Below, piece after piece: positions 18,330 to 28,012 of a stretch of 50,934 nucleotides of DNA. Positions within the stretch are counted from its first letter, which is position 1, and the number at the start of each line of letters is the position of its first letter. This DNA is from Halomonas sp. (GTDB lineage: Bacteria; Pseudomonadota; Gammaproteobacteria; Pseudomonadales; Halomonadaceae). Below the pieces are notes generated by a model. The model was not told where the DNA came from. It saw only the letters and a list, made by a program, of their open reading frames with translations, and did no database searches. Both the position numbers and the translations under genes were made by a program. Location: the NCBI RefSeq assembly GCF_020832045.1, contig NZ_JAFIFK010000033.1:1-50934 (forward strand). The letters are read 5' to 3'.

Positions 18330-19234
18330 ACGCTGAGATCATCCAAGGTCATTAGGGTAAATCGCGGTCGCCCCTGGCCTACCTGCATGACGTTAAGTTT
18401 TACTGTAACCGGCTTGTGTAACCATTCCCGGTTAAGCACATCAGGATCCTCAATGGCCAGATCAACCTTGCCCCGGATCAGCCCCGCCTGATCGGCAAGC
18501 TGAAATTCGAAGGTCCTGCCCGCAGGCAGAACGCCCTGGAATTCACCGCGATAGGTTTCTTCTGCCTCTTGAATGTTCTCGTCCTTCAGGCGTTCGCAAG
18601 ACGCCCTAATCTGCTCAAAGTCGGCATAGCGGAAAGACCTATCACCAAAGTCAAGGCCACACCATGCCTGCTGTTGCACTAGCAACTCTAGGAAGTCATG
18701 CACCTTCTTGACGGCACGCGGGTGTACCTCCTCGATCACTTCCGCGACCTCGTCGTCACTGCCTTCAGCCGCCAGCCTGAACAGCGCTTCGATCTTGGCC
18801 ATCGCCTCCTGTGTCTTCTCCGCTTCGGGAAACAGAGAGGGTTCCGTTTCCGGCAGCTCGAACTCAAAGCCGAACGAGCCGATGGCGGTACCCGTAATCA
18901 GCAACTGGTTCTTGTCCCGGTTCGGTATCGGGCCCATATAGCGCAGCCCCTCGCTCAACCCCGCTGCGACGGCGGCGAACGCATCGGAAAAGGCACCAGC
19001 GGCCTTGCCGCCGAAATCCGCCGCGATGCCATGGCTGCCGAACACGGGCTTGCCGCGAAAGGTCAGCCGTGCCTTCGGCGCGAACTGCTGAGGCAAACCT
19101 GCCAAAGCGGCCTTGGCCGATTCAAGCCGCGATTCGAGGCTCATGCGCTCGATGACATTACCTTCCGGAATGGCGGCCAGCAGGTTCTCCAGCTCTCTGA
19201 TCTCGGAGGCTATGGTCAGATAGTCGCTAGTCAT
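18326..19234 (-). CDS. Unknown 302-aa protein in the type I R-M cluster
   Basis: I do not recognise a named family. Residues 1-45 form a probable coiled coil (SEIRELENLLAAIPEG, then MSLESRLESAKAALA). Residues about 53-130 look like a beta-rich domain with a glycine-rich helix (FGSHGIAADFGGKAAGAFSD), then an acidic helical segment, and a C-terminal beta-rich domain (about 240-302) resembling a small barrel. There are no obvious catalytic motifs, TM segments or signal peptide. It overlaps the DUF6932 gene by 8 nt and the Abi_C gene by 4 nt. The tight pairing with the nucleotidyltransferase-like gene suggests a partner, target or inhibitor of that protein. Confidence 0.8.
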   Translation of the reverse strand: MTSDYLTIASEIRELENLLAAIPEGNVIERMSLESRLESAKAALAGLPQQFAPKARLTFRGKPVFGSHGIAADFGGKAAGAFSDAFAAVAAGLSEGLRYMGPIPNRDKNQLLITGTAIGSFGFEFELPETEPSLFPEAEKTQEAMAKIEALFRLAAEGSDDEVAEVIEEVHPRAVKKVHDFLELLVQQQAWCGLDFGDRSFRYADFEQIRASCERLKDENIQEAEETYRGEFQGVLPAGRTFEFQLADQAGLIRGKVDLAIEDPDVLNREWLHKPVTVKLNVMQVGQGRPRFTLMTLDDLSV

Positions 19235-19814
19235 GGTGAATCCCTCCGGCGAGATTCAGAATCGCCCGCGCATCGCCATCCTGCGATGGGTCGAGATCAA
19301 CCTCTACAAACCCCTTCCACAGCCCGTCGCGGCGATGCGACCACAGGCTGTACCAATAGGCGATGTTCTTGACCTGCCATTGATCGGTCGGCTGCCCGAG
19401 CACGGAAAAATAGGCATCCATCGCATAGGTCGCCTTCACGTGCTTCTGATCGAACAGGCTGCCGTGCCGCTGCACCAGCGAGCGCTGATCCAGTCCCTGG
19501 GGCAGAGCGAGGAAGGTCACCACATCCATGTCGCGCGGTGCCCGACCTTCGAGTGCTTCGACCTGTTCGAGGAAGCTGCCGTCCAGCCACTGAAAGCCGG
19601 ACGTGATGCCGGCCGCATGCAGACCGGCGCGAAACCGCAGCAGGCCGTCGAGTATCGCCATGCGTTCCGGTGAGGTGGCAAAGCGATCAAACAGCACGGC
19701 CAGATCGACCACATAGGGCGAGCGATCCGGGCTGCTTCCGGGCACGTTGGGTCGAATCGGCGGCAACACCCCCGCGCTGTTCCAGGCCGGAATACTGGCG
19801 GTGCTCGATGTCAT
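19227..19814 (-). CDS. DUF6932-type nucleotidyltransferase-like protein
   Basis: 195-aa protein. The core motif WLDGSFLEQ, then RAPRDMDVVTFL, gives Gly-Ser at 79-80 and Asp95-x-Asp97, the hG(G/S)...DhDh signature of the polymerase-beta-like nucleotidyltransferase fold. The two metal-binding Asp residues are intact. Proteins of this type are annotated as DUF6932 and occur near R-M and phage-defence genes; their substrate is unknown to me. I chose the ATG at 19814, which overlaps the hsdS stop (ATGA), rather than the alternative start 33 nt upstream. AbiEii and MenA show that NTase-fold proteins can be toxins, but this remains an analogy. Confidence 0.8.
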   Translation of the reverse strand: MTSSTASIPAWNSAGVLPPIRPNVPGSSPDRSPYVVDLAVLFDRFATSPERMAILDGLLRFRAGLHAAGITSGFQWLDGSFLEQVEALEGRAPRDMDVVTFLALPQGLDQRSLVQRHGSLFDQKHVKATYAMDAYFSVLGQPTDQWQVKNIAYWYSLWSHRRDGLWKGFVEVDLDPSQDGDARAILNLAGGIHHD

Positions 19815-21131
19815 GACACGCTCCCTGTCTGGCTCGAAGTGTGGCACCCCGCACGCTCCAGGAATTTATCCGCATCTTTGATGCGCAGTTCGCCGGAGAT
19901 CAGTTTGGGCAGCAGGGTGTTGCGGAATTGGGCGAGGGTGCGGGAATCCTCAACATTCGCCAGAACGGCGTCAAACCACCCCGTGACCAGTCCCTCAAAT
20001 GCGGCGAGGACACTAGGCGGTGGGACAGGACGCTGAATTGCTTCAAATGTCTGGCGCGTGATTGTCGAAAACACTGAGCCATGCGCCATGGACTTGAGTT
20101 GATCGACCATCTGTTGCGCAGTGAGATAAACGAAATAATCACCTGCACGGCCAGTTCCGCGCAGGCCATAACACGATTGGTTGAACGTCATGTCGCATCC
20201 TGCGATGGCGAGATTGCCAACGGTGCCACGTGCAGAGATGATCGTTGTACCTTTCGGAATCAATCGTGCAGAACTACCGGTCAAGCCTTGAGCAGTAATG
20301 TTTTTCTCTGTAGCAACAACGAACACATCGTTGGCAGGCGGCGTATCCACCACCGAGAACCAGGGAATATCACCGCCCCAATACTCCTCGACGGATGTCT
20401 TGGGCGTGCCTCCGCCAATAATCGTCAGAAGCTCGCTGAGTGGCTGCACCTCCCACCCCTCCGGCTTGCCCTCATCGTCGAGGCGGTCGGGAAAAAGTTG
20501 CCAGAGGTCGGCGGGGAGGTAGGGTTCGCGGCCTTCCATCTTGGCGCGGACGGGGCCGAAGTCGATGAACCAGTCCTTGAACAGGGCGCGGGCCATGGCC
20601 TCTAGGGTCTGGTTGCGGCGGCGGTTGAGTTCGATCTTGTCGTCCAGCGTGCCGAGAATGTGGGCGATGGCGTTGCGCTCATCATCGTTCGGCAGTGGAA
20701 TGCGAAGCTCGCGCAGATCTTTGAGATTGATAGTGGTCTGCACCGTCGTGTTTGCTGTAACGCCAAGTTGGTACTGGGCTTGTGGTGAACGAAGCACGAG
20801 CGAAATCCAACGCGACAGTTCAGGCTTGTTCGGACGGATCATGGCGATGGCTCTCGCAATGTTCCAGCCACTGAGTTCGTCGGGTACTACGGTTACTTGG
20901 CCAACGGAGCCGACAATCGTGAGGAGTACATCTCCGGCCTGGATACGCGTACGACCGTACTTGGCCTCAATTTCCGGCGCAATTCGCATTACTTCCGAGA
21001 GGTTGAGCGAGTGCCCCTGAAAATTGTTGACGCGCAGCATCGGCGAGCCATTTGCCGTGTCTTTTCCTGGTTGCACAACGCCGTATGTTGGAGGCGTACT
21101 GGTTAGCTCGGATAACGGAACAGCCGCCCAC

Positions 21132-21142
<11 letters not shown>
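19811..21142 (-). CDS. hsdS: Type I R-M specificity subunit HsdS
   Basis: 443-aa DNA-recognition subunit with two target recognition domains. TRD1 covers about residues 5-150, followed by the central conserved helix ([40 protein letters not shown]). TRD2 (about 205-370, beginning with [20 protein letters not shown]) is followed by a second conserved region with [12 protein letters not shown]. The ATG at 21142 is preferred to the TTG at 21148; both overlap the end of hsdM. The TRD sequences set the bipartite target, which cannot be read off here. The two conserved helices form the spacer coiled coil. Confidence 0.92.
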
Positions 21143-22697
<1,555 letters not shown>

Positions 22698-22732
22698 GTG
22701 CGTCCTGTCGGTATGTCCTGAAGCGGGTTTTA

Positions 22733-22757
22733 GCCGCTAAAAATTTTACTGAGCGGC
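22733..22757 (-). promoter_or_regulatory. Hairpin over the PIN-gene stop codon, upstream of hsdM
   Basis: GCCGCT (22733-22738) and AGCGGC (22752-22757) are inverted around a 13-nt AT-rich spacer holding the stop codon of the PIN gene. On the minus strand the second arm is followed by TAAAACCC. It could weaken transcription from the toxin-antitoxin genes into hsdM or act as a stability element. Confidence 0.35.
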
Positions 22758-23192
22758 GTTATCGCTCTGGCTGTGTTCTTGCCACGGGTTGATGGTCTCC
22801 ACGCCAGCCGCCTCGAAAGCTGCGGTTTCTGTCGCTGCTACGATCAGACCGTTTACTGCCGCTATCGCAGCGATGTAGCCATCTACCGGAAGTATTTCGC
22901 TGCCGCCTTTTTCGACCTTGGCTATCGCTTCGGCATAGGCCCTTGTGCATGACTGGTCGAAAGGAAGAATCCGCCCTGCAAATAGGGGTAGTAGCCGCTT
23001 CTCCAGGCCTGCCTGTATATGGGCACGCCGTTCTTCCGAGGGGAGCCGCGCTACAGCGGCCTGCAACGCTGCAACGGTGGTGGCAGACAAATAGAGCGTT
23101 TCCAGCGGTTGGGCATCGATCCACTCGATGACCTGTGCCGCTGGAGTGTCGCGCAGCAGCTCACTGATGATGCTGATGTCGAGCAGAATCAT
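22746..23192 (-). CDS. PIN-domain toxin homologue (VapC/FitB-like), degenerate active site
   Basis: 148-aa PIN protein. The overall pattern (MILLDISIISELL, IDAQPLETLYLSATTVAALQ, GRILPFDQSCTRAYAEAI, ILPVDGYIAAIAA, AAGVETINPW) matches FitB/VapC RNases closely. The usual acidic set is broken: Asp5 and Asp104 remain, but the Glu expected at 42 is Ala (TVAAL in place of TVAEL), and the expected TRN...DF near 121-126 reads TETAAF, losing the last Asp. The usual DTN near the N-terminus is DIS. RNase activity is therefore doubtful. The start overlaps the antitoxin stop (ATGA). Confidence 0.85.
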   Translation of the reverse strand: MILLDISIISELLRDTPAAQVIEWIDAQPLETLYLSATTVAALQAAVARLPSEERRAHIQAGLEKRLLPLFAGRILPFDQSCTRAYAEAIAKVEKGGSEILPVDGYIAAIAAVNGLIVAATETAAFEAAGVETINPWQEHSQSDNAAQ

Positions 23193-23434
23193 TCGATGCC
23201 AACCGGGTGCCCAGCGCGAGCCGACCCGAAGGATGTCAGCTCTTTATCGGTCAGCTTGGCCTGCTTGCCTATGTCGGCCAGCAGAGAGCCCAGTTTGACC
23301 CGCCCTTCGGGGGCTACAGCAGCCTCCAGGATCTCGCGCACCTCGGCCTCCATACTGTGCCCATTCAGAGCTGCACGGACGCGCAAAGCGCGGTGTACCT
23401 CATCAGGAAGGTTGCGAACAGTCAGCATGGCCAT
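23189..23434 (-). CDS. FitA-like ribbon-helix-helix antitoxin
   Basis: 81-aa antitoxin. The N-terminal RHH domain is plain (MLTVRNLPDEVHRALRVRA, then ALNGHSMEAEVREILEAAV), matching FitA-type antitoxins. The C-terminal half would wrap the PIN partner. I chose the ATG at 23434 over an upstream start at 23455 because family proteins begin near MLTVRNLP. It is the first gene of the minus-strand cascade and probably binds its own promoter in 23435-23500. Confidence 0.85.
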   Translation of the reverse strand: MAMLTVRNLPDEVHRALRVRAALNGHSMEAEVREILEAAVAPEGRVKLGSLLADIGKQAKLTDKELTSFGSARAGHPVGIE

Positions 23435-23747
23435 TGGAAGTGCCTCCCACTGCATTCAATGCATTCATTGTATTTAGTTGACTGCACGCTCACAAGGCAC
23501 GACGCGGCAGTGGCATACCAACGGAAATGCAAGGTAGTGTCGAGCCTGCCAGGCCAAGTGAGCTGACTGGCCCCATAAGAACCTGACGGTTAGGTGAGGC
23601 GGGGCGCCCGCCCGTCCGTATCTGCTTACAACTAGCGGCGCAGGAGAAGAAAGCATCCTGTTTATCAGGCACTGAAACACTGACATGCCACGAGGCCGTT
23701 CGCAGCGGGATTCATGATACGTTCTGGAATGAAACGAGAGGGGAATT
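23435..23747. other. Island right end, no supported gene
   Basis: About 310 nt between the antitoxin start and the tRNA 3' end, the usual place for an integrase gene in tRNA-borne islands. Short open frames exist on both strands, but none resembles a recombinase or a known protein. It should hold the promoter of the RHH-PIN-hsd cascade. An imperfect repeat of ATTCA words (23455-23470) lies just upstream of the antitoxin. Confidence 0.4.
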
Positions 23748-23824
<77 letters not shown>

Positions 23825-23969
23825 TGCATTGCGCCGGCGTATGATAGCGAAAGCTGGTGGGCGTGGCCAGAGCTTGGGCCACGGCAAATTCATGTCGCTG
23901 CCTTGGGCACTTCCCGGCCTTTGGCGTGTCTTGAAGGTTGAGCCTTTCGCTCATGGAGACGCCCCGCTC

Positions 23970-24566
23970 ATGAAACGCTTTCTCTCTTCTTATCTGATAT
24001 TGCCGTTGGGCGCCACCGCTCTGCTGTTCGCCCTGCCGTTGGCAGCCTGGGAGCTCGACCCGGAGCATTCGCGAGTATCGGCCACGGTGATGCAAATCGG
24101 TCCCGATGGCCCTGTTCCGCGTCAGCATGAAGTGCGTCGGCTAAGCGGCAGTGCCAATGCCAGCGGTACCCTGGAGCTTCCGCTGAGGCTCAACCAGAGC
24201 GACGTGGTGGAACGGCTGGGGCCGCTGCCCCCTTGGCTTTCGGGCCTGACCGAACGCCCCATGGCCACCCTGACCACCCAGTTTCCCCCCGAGCGGCTGG
24301 AACGGCTCGAAGTGGGCGATTCACTGGTGGAAACCCTGTCCATGAAGGTGCAGTCAGGAAGTACCGTACGCGAGGAGTCTCTGCCGGTTCGCTTCACCAA
24401 GAGAAGCAATAACGAAATTCAGGTAACCAATGCCGAGCGCGTGGCGCTGGATGGAAAGGCGCTGATGGCCAACCCCACTCTGCGCTCGGTAATGCTGATG
24501 CTCGGCTACGAGCAGATCGGCGACGAGGTACCGGTGAGCCTCAACGCCGTGCTGATGAAACGCTGA
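23970..24566 (+). CDS. YceI-like exported protein
   Basis: 198-aa protein with an N-terminal signal peptide (KRFLSSYLILPLGATALLFA, cleavage likely after AAA/LPLAA) and a beta-rich mature part beginning WELDPEHSRVSATVMQIG. The WxLDPxHSxV start, the alternating hydrophobic strands, and the end with GDEVPVSLNAVLMK fit YceI/lipocalin-like periplasmic proteins. These bind isoprenoid-type lipids in known cases; the ligand here is unknown. The ATG at 23970 was chosen because the signal peptide starts there. It converges with the serine hydrolase gene, 4 nt away. Confidence 0.75.
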   Translation: MKRFLSSYLILPLGATALLFALPLAAWELDPEHSRVSATVMQIGPDGPVPRQHEVRRLSGSANASGTLELPLRLNQSDVVERLGPLPPWLSGLTERPMATLTTQFPPERLERLEVGDSLVETLSMKVQSGSTVREESLPVRFTKRSNNEIQVTNAERVALDGKALMANPTLRSVMLMLGYEQIGDEVPVSLNAVLMKR

Positions 24567-24570
24567 CCCT

Positions 24571-25944
24571 CTACTCCGCTGCTGGCTCGCGCTGCATCAG
24601 GTACTCGGCGAGCGCCTGATAGGCGGGCAGCGAGGTCGCGTCATTGGCCTCATTGCCCGCCACCGGATGGGAGGCAAAGCGCGCGATTACCATTCGGGCG
24701 GTGGGGTCGACGTAGATCGTCTGGCCGTGCACCCCCCGGGCCGCGAAGGCGCCGTGGTCATTGTGCAAAAGCCACCACATGCCACGGTAGCTGCCACCGG
24801 GCAGATTCTCGTAGCCGGCCCGAGCAAAAGCATCGCGGTCGCCACCCTGGCGGATGCGATCAACCGCCGCTTCGGGGAAGATCCGCTCGCCGTCGAGCTC
24901 GCCGCCGTCCAGCACCAGTTGCCCGAGGCGTGCCAGGTCGCGCAGGCCAGCACTCAGCCCACCGCCGGCGAAGGGAGTGCCGATGGAGTCCACGGTGAAG
25001 TAGGCGTCCTGCTCGCCTCCCATAGGCTGCCAGAGCCGCTCGCTGACAAGATCCGCCACCGAGCGGCCGGCAGTACGGGCAATGATCCACCCCAGGGCAT
25101 CAGAGTTCACGGTGCGGTAGCCGAAGGCCTCGCCGTGAGTACCTTCGGGCTGCACCGTGGCCAGGAACTCGTAATAGCTGCGCGGCCCTTCATAGCCCTC
25201 GGGCTTGGGCAGCGGACTTGCCGCTGCGCTGTAGGCCCAGATCTCAGCCTCGGGATCGGCGTAGTCCTCGCTGAAGTCAAGCCCGGTGGTCATCTCCATG
25301 ACCTGCTGCACGGTGGCATTGCCGAAGGCGCTGTCCTTCAGCTCCGGCAAAATCTCCGCCACCAAAGCCGTCTCGTCCAAGGAGCCTTCGGCCACCAGGA
25401 TTTCGGCCAGCAGCCCGGTCACCGACTTGGTCACCGACATGGCGCCATGCACGCCGGCCTCGTCCAGGCAGCCCGCATAGCGCTCATGGACCACACGCCC
25501 CTCGTGCAGCACCAGGATGCCGTCGGTGTAGTTGGCGTCGAAGGCCGCCCCCCAAGTCACTGGCTCGCCACCGCCCAACGGGGTGAAGGTGACCGCATCG
25601 ATGTTTGGGTCCAGGGCATAGGAAAGCGGTCGCGGCGCCTGGAGGCCGCGGCTTACCCGCCGTGTCGGCAGCAGCTCCCGAAAGTGGCACACCGTCCAGC
25701 GCAGCTTGGGAAAGTTGAAGTAGTCGCTATCGGGGTGGCCGATGATCCGCTCGGGAGGCGGCGGGAACCCCTGCATCCAGCCGAGCTTCACCGGATCGGA
25801 TTCCGCGGCCGTAAGCACGGGCGTCGACGCCAGCCCTTGGGAGGCCAAGACCGTCAACCATATCGTCGCTGCCGCCCCTGTCCAAAGCCGTGAACGCCTG
25901 ACTTCCTGCCGGGCTGAACGCCTGGCGATAACTGCTGCTGGCAT
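24571..25944 (-). CDS. Serine hydrolase, class C beta-lactamase family
   Basis: 457-aa exported hydrolase. A signal peptide is seen after the ATG at 25944 (RLWTGAAATIWLTVLASQGL), which follows a GGGGG ribosome-binding stretch. The SxxK motif is in HGAMSVTKSVTG (Ser about 169), and a Tyr/Asn second motif occurs in FGYRTVNSDALGW. The C-terminus has the third-motif region HGQTIYVDP. The sequence resembles 6-aminohexanoate-dimer hydrolase/EstB-like proteins rather than true beta-lactamases, so esterase, amidase or peptidase activity is likely. No neighbour hints at the substrate. Confidence 0.87.
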   Translation of the reverse strand: MPAAVIARRSARQEVRRSRLWTGAAATIWLTVLASQGLASTPVLTAAESDPVKLGWMQGFPPPPERIIGHPDSDYFNFPKLRWTVCHFRELLPTRRVSRGLQAPRPLSYALDPNIDAVTFTPLGGGEPVTWGAAFDANYTDGILVLHEGRVVHERYAGCLDEAGVHGAMSVTKSVTGLLAEILVAEGSLDETALVAEILPELKDSAFGNATVQQVMEMTTGLDFSEDYADPEAEIWAYSAAASPLPKPEGYEGPRSYYEFLATVQPEGTHGEAFGYRTVNSDALGWIIARTAGRSVADLVSERLWQPMGGEQDAYFTVDSIGTPFAGGGLSAGLRDLARLGQLVLDGGELDGERIFPEAAVDRIRQGGDRDAFARAGYENLPGGSYRGMWWLLHNDHGAFAARGVHGQTIYVDPTARMVIARFASHPVAGNEANDATSLPAYQALAEYLMQREPAAE

Positions 25945-26070
25945 GACGAATCCCCCATTGATTCCATCAGCCCCGAGTCTTGTTGATCGGCGCACGACTT
26001 TCCACGAAAAACTCACTGCGCCGGGCCTGCACTTCCAGGCCGAGCCGACCGAGCGCCTCGCCCATGTGCG

Positions 26071-27876
26071 TCACGACAGCGCCTCGCTCTCCTCCAGTGC
26101 CCCCGTCTGAACCTTCCACTGGGCGGCATAGCGCCCATCGCGCGCCAGCAGGTCGGTGTGGCTGCCCTGCTCCACGACCCGGCCGCCGTCGACCACGACG
26201 ATTTCGTCGGCGTGCACGATGGTGGAGAGCCGGTGGGCAATCATGATTACGGTGCGACCGTGGCCGATCTTGGCCAATGAGCGCTGAATGGCCGCCTCGG
26301 TCTCGTTGTCCACCGCGCTGGTGGCTTCGTCGAGCACCAGGATAGGCGGATCCTTGAGCAGCGCCCGAGCTAGGGAAAGCCGCTGACGCTGGCCACCCGA
26401 GAGGCGTATGCCACGTTCGCCCACGGCGGTGTCGAGCCCCTGGGGCAGCGCCTGGATGAACTCCCAGGCTTCGGCGGTGCGTGCCGCTTCGATCACCTCG
26501 ACTTCACTGGCCTCGGGCCTGCCATAGGCGATATTGTCGCGAATCGACCCTTCGAAGAGATAGACGTCCTGGCTCACCAGGCCGATGGATTGTCGCAGCG
26601 AATTGAGACTGACGTCGCTGATCGCTTGGCCATCGATGCGCACCTCGCCGGCAGAGGGGTCGTAGAAGCGCAGCAGCAGCTTCATCAAGGTCGACTTGCC
26701 TGAGCCGGTGGCGCCCACCAGCGCCAGCGTGTTGCCGGCGGGTACCTGCAGGCTGACGCCGTCGACGCCCACGCCGCTCGCCGCATAGCGGAAGCTGACG
26801 CTGTCGAAACTCACTTCACCGCGCACCGGCTCCGCCAGCGGTTTGCCTTCATTGTCCTTCACCGTGATCGGCACCGCCAACAGGTCGAGAATGCGTCGGG
26901 TACTGGCCATGGCGCGCTCGAACAGGTCGATCACTTCGGCGAGTCCCGTCAGCGGCCAAAGCAGGCGCTGGGTGAGGAACACCAGCACGCCGTAGGCGCC
27001 GACGTTGAGGTCGCCGCGCAGGGCCATCATGCCGCCCACGGTGAAGGTGGCAAGAAAGCCGGCCAAGATCGCCATGCGGATCACCGGGATGAAGGCAGAG
27101 CTGACCCGGATGGCGCGGCGGTTGGCCTCCACGTAGGCCTCGCTTACCGCGCGCAGCCGCTCCGCCTCTCGTGCCTCGCTAGTAAAGCTCTTGATGGTGG
27201 CAATGCCGGAAAGATTGTTGGAGAGCCGGCTGGCGAGATCGCCCACCTTCTCGCGTACGTCGGCATAGAGCGGACCCGCCTTGCGCTGGAAGAAGAACGC
27301 GCCCCAGATGATCAGCGGGATCGGCGTGAAGGCGAGCAGCGCGATCAGGGGAGAGATGACGAAGAATACCGCGCCCACCGCCACCACGGTGACGCCGACC
27401 TGGATCAGCGAGTTGGCACCGCCGTCCAGGAAGCGCTCGAGCTGGTTGACGTCGTCGTTCATGGTCGCCACCAGTTGGCCCGAGCTCTTCGATTCGAAGT
27501 AGGCCATGTCCAGTCGCTGGGCGTGCTCGTAGGTGTCCAGGCGCATATCGGCCTGCAGCCGCTGGGCCAGGTTGCGCCACAAAATCTTGTAGAGATATTC
27601 GAAGATCGACTCGCCGGCCCAGATGAAAAAGGTCAATACGGCCAGAATCAGGATCTGTTCCTGGGGCGTGGTGAAGCCGAGCCTTGCCACGAAGCTGCGT
27701 TCCTGATTGACCACGACATCGATAGCGACACCGATGAGAATTTCCGGGGCGATATCGAAAATCTTGTTGATGACCGAGCAGGTGGTGGCGGCGATGATGC
27801 GACGCCGATAGCCGCGCGCATAGCGCAGCAGGCGCACCAGAGCCTGGAAGCTGTTGGCGGATGCATTGGCTGACAT
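26071..27876 (-). CDS. ABC exporter with fused membrane and ATPase domains
   Basis: 601-aa half-transporter. Residues about 1-320 are the six-helix transmembrane domain (IAATTCSVINKIFDIAPEIL and others); about 340-580 are the ATPase: Walker A GATGSGKST, Q-loop SQDVYLF, signature LSGGQRQRLSLARAL, Walker B ILVLDEATSAVD and H-loop IAHRLST. It belongs to the MsbA/multidrug-lipid group and should work as a homodimer, since no partner is adjacent. The ATG at 27876 has AAGGAA before it. Substrate unknown: lipid, peptide or drug. Confidence 0.9.
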   Translation of the reverse strand: MSANASANSFQALVRLLRYARGYRRRIIAATTCSVINKIFDIAPEILIGVAIDVVVNQERSFVARLGFTTPQEQILILAVLTFFIWAGESIFEYLYKILWRNLAQRLQADMRLDTYEHAQRLDMAYFESKSSGQLVATMNDDVNQLERFLDGGANSLIQVGVTVVAVGAVFFVISPLIALLAFTPIPLIIWGAFFFQRKAGPLYADVREKVGDLASRLSNNLSGIATIKSFTSEAREAERLRAVSEAYVEANRRAIRVSSAFIPVIRMAILAGFLATFTVGGMMALRGDLNVGAYGVLVFLTQRLLWPLTGLAEVIDLFERAMASTRRILDLLAVPITVKDNEGKPLAEPVRGEVSFDSVSFRYAASGVGVDGVSLQVPAGNTLALVGATGSGKSTLMKLLLRFYDPSAGEVRIDGQAISDVSLNSLRQSIGLVSQDVYLFEGSIRDNIAYGRPEASEVEVIEAARTAEAWEFIQALPQGLDTAVGERGIRLSGGQRQRLSLARALLKDPPILVLDEATSAVDNETEAAIQRSLAKIGHGRTVIMIAHRLSTIVHADEIVVVDGGRVVEQGSHTDLLARDGRYAAQWKVQTGALEESEALS

Positions 27877-28012
27877 GAGAGATTCCTTGCGCACAAGTGT
27901 CGCAGCTTACCGGGTCCGGGGCGGTTGCACCAAGACGAAGCCGGGCCTCCGATCGACTCGGGACCCGGCGTTACCGAAGTTGCCTGTTAGAGAGCTCAGC
28001 CGATGCGTGCGT

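Noticed and set aside
23474..23686. Possible integrase remnant between the antitoxin gene and the tRNA
   Set aside because: Frames on both strands were read for the R..H..R..Y pattern of tyrosine recombinases; nothing matched.
27940..27969. Inverted GCCGGG/CCCGGC pair upstream of the ABC exporter gene
   Set aside because: Only a 6-bp stem with an 18-nt loop and no T-run; too weak to call a terminator or operator.
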